A stretch of DNA of 64,000 nt from Austropuccinia psidii (lineage: Eukaryota; Basidiomycota; Pucciniomycetes; Pucciniales; Sphaerophragmiaceae): the NCBI GenBank assembly GCA_023105745.1, contig JALGQZ010000002.1, positions 82,043,785-82,107,784 of the forward strand. The letters are read 5' to 3'. A program made the position numbers and the translations under genes. Below the pieces are notes generated by a model. The model made no database searches. It was not told where the DNA came from and saw only the letters and a list, made by a program, of their open reading frames with translations. This document shows, one piece after another, positions 1 to 11,080 of the stretch; the first letter of the stretch is position 1, and every line of letters starts with the position of its first letter.

Positions 1-2
1 AT

Positions 3-1058
3 GCTTGCCTAGTAATTGTGGACAGATTCAGTAAAACTCCAATCTTTTTACCATGTCACAAAGATGATACAGCCATGGATACAGCTCTTCTGATATGGAA
101 CAGAGTAGTGTCATGGACTGGGATATTTACAAATATCATCAGTGATAGAGATCCCAAATTCACTTCAGCACTATGGACAAATCTTCACCAATTATTTGGC
201 ACTAAACTGTCTTTCTCTACAGCCTACCACCCACAAACTGATGGCCTGGCTGAAAGAATGATCCAAACCTTAGAGGACATGGTGAGAAGATTTTGTGCAT
301 ATGGCCTTGAATTCAAAGATTGTGATGGATTTACCCATGATTGGTGTACTCTGTTACCAGCACTGGAATTAGCATATAAAACATCAATCCATGCTAGTAC
401 CAATCAGACTCCTGCTATTCTAGAAAAAGGATGGAACCCCAAGTTACCCCAAGACTCCTTGAGGAAAGACTTAATTGAAATACATCCCACAGCTGCTAGC
501 TTCAAAGGAATGCTAGACAAAGCTAGAAAGCATGCAGTAAGATGCATGGAGGACTCTTTTGCATATGCTAAAGACAAATGGGATAAATCACATGCAACTC
601 CAGATTTCAAAGTGGGGGACCTAGTTCTTGTATCCACCACTAACTTCAATAACATCAAAGGATGTAAAAAGTTGAAAGACTCCTTTGCAGGACCTTTTGT
701 GATTAAGGCCCTCCATGGAGAAAATGCTGTTGAAGTAGAGTTATCTGAAGAACTTAGCAATAAGCACCCTACATTTCCAGTGAGCTTGATAAAGCCATAT
801 AAATCTAGTGATGCTGAGAAATTTCCCTTGAGGAATAAGATTCCCCAAGTTATACCTCCTATTGAGACATCTGGTGCTAAGAAAATTACCAAAGTTCTTA
901 AAGAAAGGAAATTAAGAACCAAGAAAGTAAGGGAATACCTTGTTAGGTACAGTGACCCAACTTGTGAAGATGAATGGTTAGAAGAAAAAGATATACCAGA
1001 AGCTACCAAACTCCTGAGGAGATTCAGACACACTAGAAACACCAATATTACAAAGTAA
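3..1058 (+). CDS. Ty3/gypsy integrase C-terminal half with chromodomain (element 1, cut by window edge)
   Basis: This is the end of a Ty3/gypsy polyprotein whose start lies left of the window; the frame is open from base 3. Integrase inserts the cDNA copy into chromosomal DNA. Visible are the second catalytic Asp in [10 protein letters not shown] and the catalytic Glu in [10 protein letters not shown], followed by the GPF/Y-type module (SFAGPFVIKALHG). The last ~55 residues form a chromodomain (REYLVRYSDP, then DEWLEEKDIP and LLRRFRH), which in chromoviruses directs integration to particular chromatin. It is collinear with the integrases of elements 3 and 4 and, unlike them, has no stop before the chromodomain, so this copy shows the undamaged arrangement. 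A purine tract and an LTR follow directly. Confidence 0.93.
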   Translation, partial: ACLVIVDRFSKTPIFLPCHKDDTAMDTALLIWNRVVSWTGIFTNIISDRDPKFTSALWTNLHQLFGTKLSFSTAYHPQTDGLAERMIQTLEDMVRRFCAYGLEFKDCDGFTHDWCTLLPALELAYKTSIHASTNQTPAILEKGWNPKLPQDSLRKDLIEIHPTAASFKGMLDKARKHAVRCMEDSFAYAKDKWDKSHATPDFKVGDLVLVSTTNFNNIKGCKKLKDSFAGPFVIKALHGENAVEVELSEELSNKHPTFPVSLIKPYKSSDAEKFPLRNKIPQVIPPIETSGAKKITKVLKERKLRTKKVREYLVRYSDPTCEDEWLEEKDIPEATKLLRRFRHTRNTNITK

Positions 1059-1064
1059 TATTCT

Positions 1065-1082
1065 TTTTTTAGGGGGAGGGAA
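1065..1082 (+). other. Polypurine tract of element 1
   Basis: A T-run followed by AGGGGGAGGGAA lies immediately before the LTR start TGTGAGCC. It is the expected plus-strand primer for Ty3 reverse transcription. The same T-run plus purine plus TGTGAGCC layout precedes the 3' LTRs of elements 3 and 4. Confidence 0.8.
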
Positions 1083-2916
1083 TGTGAGCCTTAGAGGTAA
1101 TTTCATATACCCAAAAGACCACAAATATAAAAAATAACATATTAATATAAATAAAATAAATTTATTTATATTATTAAAATAAAAATCAAAATATAAATAT
1201 AAAATTATATCAAAAATAAAAAATTAATTATAATTTAAAAATAAAAATACATTAAATTTTGTAAATATAAAATTACATTTATACTTAAAAAAATTAAGTA
1301 AAAATGAAATTTTAACAAAATTGTGAAAAAATAAATAAATTTGGAAAAAAGTTAAATAAAATTTATTATAACTTTTTATCCAATAAATAAACATATAAAA
1401 TTTATTTCACCATTGGATTCCTCATAAAAAATCAGGTGGGGTCACCTCTGAGTGAAATTCTTGTAACTCAACTCTAAATAAGCTTAAATTAAGTTTTAGT
1501 ATTTTCAATACAAAAGTTGAAAATCCTCAAAACCTTAATTTAATTCACACCACATGTGGTGTTAACCATCAATTTTTGTGTTAAAATTGAGGTGTTGTGT
1601 TTAGTTTAGAAGTTATGAGGAATTGAAGTATTTTCAATTGAATTCAATTGAAATGTCAAAATGTGCGCGTGTATTACATAAGTGAACTTTGATTTACATA
1701 TGAGGTGTCAATTATTACTTTATTGTATTGTACAATTGAATTGAATTACATATGTAAATTATAAGTATAATACATGATGAGGAATTAAAGGAAAAATAAA
1801 TTGGAAAGATTAAATTTGGGGGGAGAAAGGAACTCCAGCTCTAAGGGGGAGCTAGACCCCCAAAATCCTTGCTGACAGGCGTGGGATGTCAAAATTCACG
1901 CAAAAGTTCATCACTTTTGGCCTGGAATTGAGTTACAGGGTCTGTGGACTCAATTGATGATGAGGTTTTGATACCAACTGGGGTAGTTTTAGCTGTTGCC
2001 AAGAGGGTAAAACTACCCTTAAGATAAAACAATCATAATAAAAACAGTTTTAACTGGTTTCTACGCCTCTGACACACATTCTGACGTGTTTTGAAGGCTC
2101 TAGGCCTGGTATTGCTATAGTAATGGCTGATTTAAGGGTCTAAAATGGCTAAAAATGGCTAAAAATGGCTTAAACCAGCCCTTTTTTGGCCTAAACCAGG
2201 GTTCAATGATGCCATAATTGGCTTTTCTGTTGTCAGACTGTTTTTCACGACTGACAAGAGTAAATTTTACTTTTGGAGTAAGAGAATTGATGGTTATAAA
2301 AGAATGTCTTCTTTGCCCCACTTTTCTCTTCATGTTAGAATCTTTTCCTTTTATTAATTAGTTTAAAACTGTTAAACCAATCAATCAAAGATTCCAACCA
2401 CCACTTTTAAATCATTTTAAATCCTTTTAACCACGTGAAAAATCATTATAATCATTGTTTGTAACTCTTATAATCATTTTTACCCCTGAACCACCTCAAA
2501 AGTGAATTAAAGCATCTTTCATCACTGTAAACTTTGTCACTTTGTTTCCAAATTCACTCTGGTCACTTTTGGGCATGTTTTCTCTTTAATATTCTTTTTA
2601 AAGACTTTGTTCTTTAATTAATTGCTTGCAGTTCTTTGCTCAATTAATTCCAATTGAAATTGCTCTTGAAGAAATTTCTTTTGTAGCCTTAAAATATCTC
2701 TTGTAGAGTATTTTTAGGATAAATCTTTATTGTTGGTAAAACAATAAATTTTTATATTATTGTTTTATACTAATAAAGTTATAAACAATAAAATTGGCGT
2801 GTTTTCTCTTAAAAATAATATTTCATACTATTTTTAACTGAATTTTACCTTATACAAATTTTGAGGACAGGAAAAGTACTTGATTTTTAATCAAAGTTTC
2901 ATATCCACACCTTACA
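1083..2916 (+). repeat. 3' LTR of element 1 (LTR1, 1834 bp)
   Basis: The LTR begins TGTGAGCC just after the purine tract and ends CACACCTTACA, where the sequence switches abruptly to the minus-strand reverse transcriptase relic of element 2. The putative target duplication would be ATGGG (2917-2921); its partner lies left of the window. A TATA-like box is inside. Pieces of the same LTR recur at 45416-45936 (direct, first ~520 bp) and 49095-49363 (inverted, last ~270 bp), and the inverted piece confirms the 3' end exactly. Confidence 0.85.
2295..2302 (+). promoter_or_regulatory. TATA-like box in LTR1
   Basis: TATAAAAG sits about 620 bp before the LTR end, in a moderately GC-rich stretch followed by pyrimidine-rich DNA. 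It is the best candidate for the U3 promoter of this LTR; the transcription start cannot be placed from sequence alone. Confidence 0.4.
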
Positions 2917-5156
2917 ATGGGTGTACATTTGCTTAGCACTCTGTCTATGTAATGTACATGGTCTTCCCATGTCTCTGATTATATAATGATATCATCAATA
3001 TATACCACCATCCAGCCTTCCAATATTTCTTCTTGAAATATTGTGTCCATCATCCTTTGGAAGTGGGCTGGTGCATTTTTGATTCCAAATGGCATCCTGG
3101 TATACTCATATATGCCCATATGGCATATTATTCTGAGTAATTTCATGGAGTTTGTTTTAACTCCATTTTGGTGGAAGCCCTTCATAAAATCCATTTTTGT
3201 TATGTATTTGGCTTTTGCCAGTTTATCCAAGGCATGAGGTAACCTTGGTATAGGGTACTTGTCTGCTTTTGTGTAGCGATTCAGAGCTCTGAAATCTCCA
3301 CACAGTCTAGACTTGCCATCATTCCAGGTGATTAGGACAGGGGTTGTGATTTCCACTATTTAATTATGTCCAATCTTCCTGATGACATCCATGTCCAAGA
3401 GAGCATTGATATGTTTCTCAATTTCGTTCCTGGTTTCCAGGCTTGCTGGATAGGGAGGTCTCCTAAGCATGGGTGGATAAGGTCTTTCCACATCCAGATA
3501 TAGTTCTATATCATGGCCTTTGATCTTGGCTAATGGTTCTTCACCAATGGCAAATGCTGGTCTGTTCTTTATCAGCGTCTTCAGTAAGCTTAGTTTTTGT
3601 TTACTGGTGAGGGTAGTGCTAAATTGTCCCTCTCTGAATTCATTCAGAAGTTCTTCTAGTGGATCTTGAGAAGATATATGGTATATATCAAGTGAAAATT
3701 TCTTTTCCTTGTTGTTACCAATGGTAATGTGCCTATTTTTACTGTTATAAATATCTATGACATACATCCTCTGATAGTCTGTTCCCAGTAAGAACCCTTG
3801 GATGCGGGCATCATTAAGCACTACAAGCTCTGGGTTGAGTCTGATATTACCCTTCCTGTGGGGTATAATTATCTCTTTGATAATTGTACCAATGGAAGTC
3901 ATCTTCCCTGAGGCACTTTTAAAGTTCTTTTCCTTGGTGGATAAGAGCTGTTTTTCCCAATGTGGGAAGTGGTTGTCCAGATATTCTCTGGCCACTATGG
4001 AGCAGTGTGCTCCACTGTTAATGATCAATGGATGCTGAGCATTGTCAATAGAGACAGTCATCTTTGTGACTGTTCCATGTATATATGCCATCCCTTTGGT
4101 TGGTGTAACCAGGAATTTTTGTGCATCTTGTGTGTGTTTGCACAAGTTTTTATTGGCAGTATCCTGTGGCATGCCTGCTTCCAACTGTATGTCGTGAATT
4201 TCTAGTGGGGTTTCCTCTTGGTATTCTACTAGAAATTCCTCGTTTGGGTCTTGGTCATCATCAGATAGGTCTCTGATGGCATCACCCATAGAGTCTGATT
4301 CAGAATCCTCTGTTGTGGATTTCTCCTCTGGGACTTTCTCAATGGCATAGACTTTTTTCTTTGCCTTTGGACAGTTGTTGGCATAGTGGTCCGTTGCACC
4401 ACAATTGTGACAAGAGTTTCTCTTCTTTGCCACTTCTGCCACTCTTTATTTGGGTTGGTCCTTAAACTCTACCCTGAAAGGTTGTTTCTCTTTGAAACCA
4501 CTGCTCTTATATGGGGTGAATTTCCCTATATTAGCCCTTTTCCTTATGTCTCGTAAGGTATTATCAATGTCATATAGAGTGCAATTTTGGTTGCATCTGC
4601 ATTTTACTGCATGCTCTAGCTCTCCTGGCAGTTGTGTCAGAAGCTTGTGATTCCTCATTTGGATTTTCATCTGAGGATCAATGTCTTTGAGTCTTTTAGA
4701 CTGTCTAAGACACCACTCATATGGATCTTTGTCCACAGAATATTTGTCATTGTCAAATGACATGGTCTTTTTCCATATCCAATTTCCATTACTGTACTTT
4801 TGGATGATTTGACTCTTCCACCATGGCCAGTTCCTTCTGCCATGGATTTCTTTCATTTCTGTGTACCATATACTAGCATGACCTTTAAATGCAGTATTCT
4901 ATCTAGCAGTAATCTAGTAGTCTGGTATTCTTGGTACATCAATGAAGAGTCCATAAATATAATCTATGAGCTCCATATGATCATATTCTCCTGTTCCAGA
5001 GAATTTGGGCCAGCTTGAGGCCTCAGGAAGCTGTTTCAAGGCTTCCTTCTCCAAATATAACATGCCATCTCCATCCTGGTATTGTAATGGAGATCTTGCC
5101 TTATTCATCAACATGGCATCTGGTTGATATGGATTTTCCATAACTTAGCCTTGTGG
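2917..5156 (-). pseudogene. Element 2 gag-pol relic: gag, zinc knuckle, protease, reverse transcriptase 5' part
   Basis: Read on the minus strand in a single frame, this is a Ty3 gag-pol broken only by in-frame stops, near 4914, 4446, 3360 and 2979. In order: gag capsid-like part (WPKFSGTGEYDHME, then NWPWWKSQIIQKYSNG), zinc knuckle CHNCGATDHYANNC, aspartic protease, then reverse transcriptase through [16 protein letters not shown] to YIDDIII. The protease active site reads INSGA where elements 3 and 4 have LDSGA or LDTGA, so the catalytic Asp is replaced by Asn. The frame continues past the last stop (SETWEDHV) and ends abruptly at 2917 where element 1 inserted. RNase H and integrase must lie left of the window. 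Dead copy. Confidence 0.9.
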
Positions 5157-6606
5157 TTGGGGCTTCAAGTTATGGTAGAAATTAAACAATTTCTTCATAT
5201 CTTGGTCCAGACAATCCCTGTCCCTTTTGCTGAGGTGTTGTTCTTAAAAGACTAGATTCAGTCTTTTGTTAGTTTCTTCAGAGGCTTTGCTCAATTGAGC
5301 ATGTCCTTCTTGAAGATTTTTAACTATTTTTTCCATGGAGGCTTGTAATTCTTTTATCCTCTCATGGCTGGCTTCAAGTTCTCAAAACTGCTTTGCAGAT
5401 TGCTCAGCATATTGGGACATTTGTAACCACAGTGTATCACTGTTGATGTTACTCTCAGATGTGACAATGTTATGTTCAGTCTGAGTGGGGGTAATGTTTC
5501 TTTTACTAGGACTACTGATTCTAGAGTGGTTTACAGCTACTTGTGGTTCTTGTGCACTTCTTTTACCAAATCCAACAGCTTCTGAATCATAGGGTCTGAC
5601 TCTTTCCTCCTCTGGTTGAAGGAGGCTTTGTTCTTGCCCTTCTTCCCTTGTCCTCTCCTGGAAACTTCGTGGAATTGTGAAGAATGGTGACTCTTGGCCA
5701 CTGATCTGTTGGTTTCTGAATGGTATGAAGCCACTGGAGAGCTGATTTGTCCTGCTCCTTGTGAGCCTGAAGGAATCTGAGTAGGCCCTGTCTGGTTTAG
5801 CTGTTCTTCTATAGCTTGGATAGTGGCTTGATTCTCCCTTATCCTCTGTGCCCTTGCCTCCAGGAGTCTGAACTGCCTGGTAGGATTTTAACCTTTGGTG
5901 ATTACCATAAGTTCTTTGAAGTCTATCTCTTTGAGACAGATCTTCTGGCAACTTGCTCCAAGTTCTTCCCAGTGAGATGCTAGGTTGAACCTCTTTTTGT
6001 GCATGCTCCATTGGAATAGGTCCTTGAGGCGTTGGTTGAGCTGAAGAACTTGATCCATTTCTTTCCAGTCCTCTGGTTTGAGGTCTCCACTGAATTGGAG
6101 TGTGAATGGAAGGGTTGATATCATCTCCCTCATTGTTTTTCCATCCACTACTGTGTCCAGGGTGTCCTCTTTCAGGTGTTCTGGTTCTGGACAAGTCTTC
6201 CCTGTCCTCTGGCTGGTTCCTTTGGAAGCCAAGATCTCTGAGGTGTACAGGTGACATGTTAGTGTTTGCAAGCAGTCAAAACCTTTATGTTCTTATGGTA
6301 TTTCCCTTTGACTGTGCCTTGTACAAATTTGTTGTCTGCTGATTTGGGCAATTTACCTTTAGAGGTTACAGCTGGGTTAATTATGGTAATCTTCCCTGTA
6401 CAAGTTGTTAAGGTTGGTTTACCTTGTATTGATGCAGAGTTTTGTGGTTTTCTACTTCTCTGTGTGGCTATTGGTGTCCACTTCTTAGCTGTAATCAGGC
6501 CTTCACTGTGTCTCTTTCCTTGGCCCTTGCTGCCCTCTGGTTCTGAGGGTGTCACTGGTGTGTTTGCCTGTGACTGGGTCTCAAGTGGGATGTAATTTTC
6601 TTCCAC
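5157..6606 (-). pseudogene. Element 2 5' coding region (ORF1 and gag N-terminus), overlapping frames
   Basis: Two minus-strand frames overlap here, as in the 5' regions of elements 3 and 4. One is open from 6257 to 5382 and is rich in Ser, Gln, Arg and Glu. The other carries pieces 6271-5888 and 5734-5537; it is the more protein-like frame (LPFTLQFSGDLKPEDWKEMD, later KKGKNKASFNQRRKESD) and matches the truncated copy at 47970-48529. A further upstream open piece (6606-6259) starts after an acceptor-like GATTCAG. I read the set as decayed ORF1 exons plus the gag start. No enzymatic motif is visible. About 225 bp (5157-5381) contain only gag-linker-like sequence with stops. Confidence 0.6.
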
Positions 6607-7190
6607 TGAATCAAGGTAGGAAAAAGAGGGCTTATGTCAGTTAAGACTTCTCAAAATGCTGGTTTTGCACATCTAAGAATGGCCTCTGGGCTTGTATTTT
6701 ACTACAATATGCCCTGTATAATGAAAGTGTAATTGAATCAACAATTCCACGTCAGAATTACAGCTTTTGGTACCCTGTCACACTGTTTGTGTGCCAGTAT
6801 ACCACAGATTCACTTGTGGTTTTCAAGTGTAATCTGTACAAGTGGCTCTGTATAAGTGTAATTGAGTTAACAATACACTTAACCATGCCTCAACTGTCAT
6901 TTTTACAGTCAGAGGTGTCCTTATTCAATCAAGATGACAGGACTTATTGATGGTTTATGTGTTTTTATATGTAAAACACGCCAAAAATAAAAGTTTTTGT
7001 GGGTATTAACCATGTGGCAAGTACTCTTATAATATGAGTAAAAAGGTGGTATATATACCAAAAAAAAGGAAAAATATATATAATATATGTTTTTAAGAAA
7101 ATTTACACCTAAAAAGAATAAAACAATTGTCAGAAAGTGAGAAATAAGAGAAAAAAATTACTTATAAAGGTCGAAAAAAAAGTTTAAAAC
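6607..7190 (-). other. Untranslated leader of element 2
   Basis: This is non-coding leader between the primer-binding site and the first coding exon of element 2. No open frame of note. It resembles the leader of the plus-strand copy at 47374-47969, including a shared stretch around the exon acceptor. Confidence 0.6.
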
Positions 7191-7208
7191 ATGGCCAGGC
7201 CCCCAAAT
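7191..7208 (-). other. Primer-binding site of element 2
   Basis: On the minus strand the LTR end is followed by ATTTGGGGGCCTGGCCAT, nearly the same 18-mer that follows the LTRs of elements 3 and 4. From TGGGGGC it resembles a proline-tRNA-type primer site, but the tRNA was not identified. Confidence 0.7.
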
Positions 7209-7411
7209 TGTCAGGTTGAGTCTATGTTGAAGCAGTAATTAGGCTATTTACAACTAGAACTATGACTGTGAAATGTAGAGAAATGATTTAAAATAAGAGT
7301 TTTTAATTTTGAGATGATGATTTATAATATAATAAAAGGGTTCTACTATTGAAGAATAGTGGTGGTGAGCGCTATTGAGAACCCAGGGTGCAGTCTTACC
7401 AGTTGGATTAC
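7209..7411 (-). repeat. LTR A of element 2, inner end fragment
   Basis: This is the last ~200 bp of element 2's 5' LTR (minus orientation, ending in the complement of TGTCAGGTTG). It is cut at 7411 by insertion of element 3; the rest of the LTR resumes at 29065. The five bases 7407-7411, ATTAC, are one copy of the target duplication. Confidence 0.85.
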
Positions 7412-9582
7412 TGTGAGCCTGTGAGGTATGTATAACATACCCATAAGGCCACAAACGATTTTACAGACAGTTAATTTTGTCTTAAACAGACTTTTTAGTT
7501 GAATTTAAAATAAAAAATAACAAAAAATAAGTATAACTTTTTTTTGGATAAACAAAGTTATAATTATTATGTCATTTTTGGATTCTACACCAAAAATAAC
7601 CTAGGGTACACCCATAGGGTGTTATACCCAAAAACACTTATTTCTTGTGTTATTGGAAGATTTAAGAATATCACAGTACTAATGTAGCTTTTTTAACATT
7701 TTTTAAAACTGTTAAATTTAAGCTTAATTAAGCTTAAATTTAAAGTTACATAAGGTTTATGCAACTTTACCAAAATTTTAGTTAAAATTGAGGTGTTGTG
7801 TATATTTACTGAATTGGCTAAGGATTTGCCATACAGAATGTAAATCCTGCGTGAGATCAATTTAAAAGGGTTTAAAGCCATGGTATGGCTTTAAATAAAT
7901 AAAAGGGCAAAATCCACGCAAAAAGGTGGGACAAAGGAAAAAGACCAAATAGAGCTGGGGTACCCAACTTGTTGGATCTGCAAGGACTCAATTAAGGTTG
8001 TCCACCTGTATTGGAGGATTTTCAACCTTATTTAAACTTTAAGATTAGACTTTGATCCAACCTTAAGGTTTAAACTGGTTTTATCCCAATTTGGACAGGA
8101 ATTTCAAGCTGCCAAAGGGTAAATCCCAATATGCAGGCTTGAAATCAAGGTTTTAAGAACTGTCAGAGCTTAATTAAGCTTAAAACTTTAAAGTTTCAAG
8201 CATTAAAACCTTATCAAAACTTAAGGTTTGGTGTGTATTGCTATTTTACGTGGAAAATAGCAATAACTTCAAAAATTCATTAAAAATCCAATTCTTGATG
8301 GATTTGCTTGAAAATTTCACGCAACTTAGAATTTAATATTATCAATATATAAATTAAATTTTAAGTATCTTTTATAAATAAATTTCCTGGGTAATTAGCC
8401 TGGAAATTTACTCTTTTAATTAAGCTTAAAGAAAATTATGATTTCTTTAAAAATTAATTAAAAATTGAGTTTAAAAGATTTCTGCTTGAAACTCTAATTT
8501 TAAGTTGTTCATGTGATGAACTTTAATATAAATAAACTTATTTTATATTTAAACTTAAAATAATTAAACTAAATGAGGATTAAAGTTACTTGGAGTTAAG
8601 AATAACACTGGTAACTTTAAATTGGAAGTAAAAATAAGTTGCCTTAAGTTAAGAACTCTATTTTTAAGCATGGTTTTTCAGTTTTGACCTGAGCACGCCC
8701 TCTACATTAATTATGAATCATGAGAGCTGCCCTGAAGACATAAAAAGAGTCTTTTCATCACTGTTTTTGTCCATCATTCATTATCAATCCAATCATATTA
8801 GAAATTTAAACAGGTAAAGTTTTATTAAATATAAAATCTTATTATTAAAAGTAATTCTTAAGTTATTTTTATTCTTTATTTATTGAAATTAAAGAATTGA
8901 AGTCATAGAATTTAGATTATTGTTGTAATCACCAATAATATATTTTATTATATAAAATTATCATTTTAAATATCTTTTAAAATCCACAAATTCCTCTCTA
9001 AAACTCTTAAATCATAATTTATATTATTAAAAGTTGTTTTATCTTTAAATTTACTGATTTTTGACGTGTTTTTAACTTATAATTATTATTTAATATTATA
9101 ACTGTTGTATTTTGACTTATTGTATTAAATAAATCTTATAAGTAAGTTTTCTCTAGAATTCTATATTCTTTTTATCTAGTATTAGTTTTTTTTATATAGA
9201 ATTTTTATTCTAAAAGAATTATTCCTGCACAGTGTGTGTTTAATTCTTTTTATAAATAATATTTATATTATTTATAAGTGGTTAATATTCATATTTTCCA
9301 TGTGTAATTGTCTCATTAAGAGCTTTACACTTCTTATTGTTATAACTGTCAGTGACTATAACAATAATAGAATAATTATAATTTATTATAATTATTATTT
9401 TTTATTATTATTATATTATTATAATAATAATTAAATTTATTTTTTTATATATAATTATTTTTAATAATTATATTTAAATTTGTGGTTATAATATTTTATT
9501 ATATTATTTTTTTCTACTGAGGACAGTCATAGTACTCTTGATATTGCTACTATTATCAAGAGTTTCATAGACAAACCTTACA
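7412..9582 (+). repeat. 5' LTR of element 3 (LTR3)
   Basis: It starts TGTGAGCCTG and ends ACAAACCTTACA. The 3' part is strongly AT-rich, with TAA/TTA-type low complexity around 9360-9440. A TATA-like ACATAAAAAG lies at 8738-8747, followed by the pyrimidine-rich TTTTCATCACTG, a likely start region. The paired copy is at 26893. Confidence 0.93.
8738..8747 (+). promoter_or_regulatory. TATA-like box in LTR3
   Basis: ACATAAAAAG is followed ~10-25 bp later by a pyrimidine-rich stretch. The same sequence is kept in the 3' LTR near 28220. Position and context suggest the U3 promoter; not proven. Confidence 0.35.
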
Positions 9583-9600
9583 TTTGGGGGCCTGGCCGTG
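9583..9600 (+). other. Primer-binding site of element 3
   Basis: TTTGGGGGCCTGGCCGTG starts directly after the terminal CA of the 5' LTR. Counting from TGG there is a 2-base gap after the LTR. It is identical to that of element 4. Confidence 0.85.
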
Positions 9601-10133
9601 ATTTTAAACCAATTTTTGGGACATAAATCATATTCTTGACCTTATTTTTCTGTTTTTTGACGTAAAATTGCCATATTTGTCTTAATATTGGCTTTTTTGG
9701 GACTTATCCCTTATAAATAATCTTTATAATATTAATAAAGTTATTTTTTCTTAAGAATATTGTTTGAAACAATATACTATTGAGTGACTTGGAATAAATT
9801 TCTTTTGTCTAACTAGTGGCTTTTTCACATCACAGACTTGAGATTTATTCTTTGAGTTATTCTAGTATAAAGTGAATAATCATATAATTTTCATTAATTA
9901 ACTTTTTAATTGCATAATTATTATTTCTTTAAAGAAAATAATAAATCAAATAAAAAATCTTTAAAAATAAAAATCTTTACTAAAAACATTTTTTCTTTTT
10001 ATCTTAGACATTTTTCTTTATTTTTGACATAATTTGCCATAAATTACATAAAAACAACTTTATTCAATAAGTTGAGTTTATAAGTTATTTTTATTATTTG
10101 ATAAAATAACTTATATTTTTAATTTTTCTCTAG
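9601..10133 (+). other. Untranslated leader of element 3
   Basis: About 530 bp of AT-rich leader lie between the PBS and the first recognisable coding exon. No significant ORF. It ends in a pyrimidine tract and CTCTAG, an acceptor-like signal before the ORF1 exon at 10134. Confidence 0.6.
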
Positions 10134-11080
10134 TGTCTTCCATCAGAGAAAGTTCTTCAGACTCTGAAGCCTCAGAGTCCAGTATTGAAATTCAAACCAG
10201 TCCAGCACCAAGGGGTTTAATAACCAAAGAACCCTTTAAAGGTCCTGCAGGTGAATTCAATTCAATTTTTACTCTATTTTTTATTAAAATTGACGTAAAA
10301 TGACTCCTACTAGAAGTGGAAGCAACTACTCCATCCAATCAAATGGATCTGGACCAGGACATTCCAGCCACAAATCCAAAAGGCAAGAATGTCCTCCCAG
10401 AGGAGAGGCATAAATGGAGGATGCCAGAACTTTCACCACTTCCCAAAGGTTAGCCAGCACCTTTGAACCTCTTCTTGAGAGTCCAGAAGCTGACATAACT
10501 GCTATTGCTGTTAGACCTGAACCATTTCCAACAGGCAGCTGTGGAAATTTATCGATCCCAATGGAAAAACTGGTTCCTGGCGTCAAAACAACAAGAGTGG
10601 GAACTCCTTCCAAGTCTTTGGATAGGCACCATGAACTCTTATCTTCAAGTGAAGAAGTTCATGGGGCCAGAAAAGACAGAAGATCTTCTACTGGGTTGGA
10701 CACCAATGTCTGTCAAAGGACAAGTCCAACAGATAAAAGCTTGGTTGAAAAACCAAAGCATGTTGTCAGAAGATCAGAAGAAGAAATTGGCTCAAGGAAA
10801 GGACAACAGCCCAGTGGAAGCTCCTCAAGCATCCACCAGCAAAAATCCGCCTCAACCAGTGCCAAACAAGCCCAAGCAAGCCCCAAAAACCAACCAAAAG
10901 GGCAGGCAGAAGGCAAAGGGAAAGGCAAAGCCCAAGTGGAACAAGCCTTACCCGCAGAATTACAGAATTCCAAAGAAAGAGAAAACAGCCATGGACAATG
11001 TGTTCAATATGGCAAGAACTTTGATGGAATTCAAAAACAAGGAGGAGGAAAGATTGAACCAATCCTTTCCAAAGAAGTAG
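10134..11080 (+). CDS. ORF1 of element 3, probable spliced gag-like or accessory protein
   Basis: Three pieces join in one frame: 10134-10250 (donor GTGAAT), 10314-10448 (after CTACTAG; donor GTTAGC) and 10539-11080 (after AACAGGCAG), ending in TAG. Both introns (63 and 90 nt) are phase 1. The product has a Ser/Glu-rich start, a core with WELLP, MNS and KKF, a Lys/Pro/Ala-rich linker and the tail [16 protein letters not shown]. Element 4 encodes the same layout ([27 protein letters not shown]) in its equivalent frame, whereas the overlapping gag-pol frame over this stretch is not conserved between the two. This marks ORF1 as the true coding frame here. The start codon was not found and may be supplied by an upstream exon. 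Function unknown; RNA binding by the basic linker is a guess. Confidence 0.65.

Noticed and set aside
404..1045. 213-codon ORF on the minus strand over the element 1 integrase
   Set aside because: It is antisense to a clear integrase-chromodomain frame and has no motif; a by-product of the coding strand.
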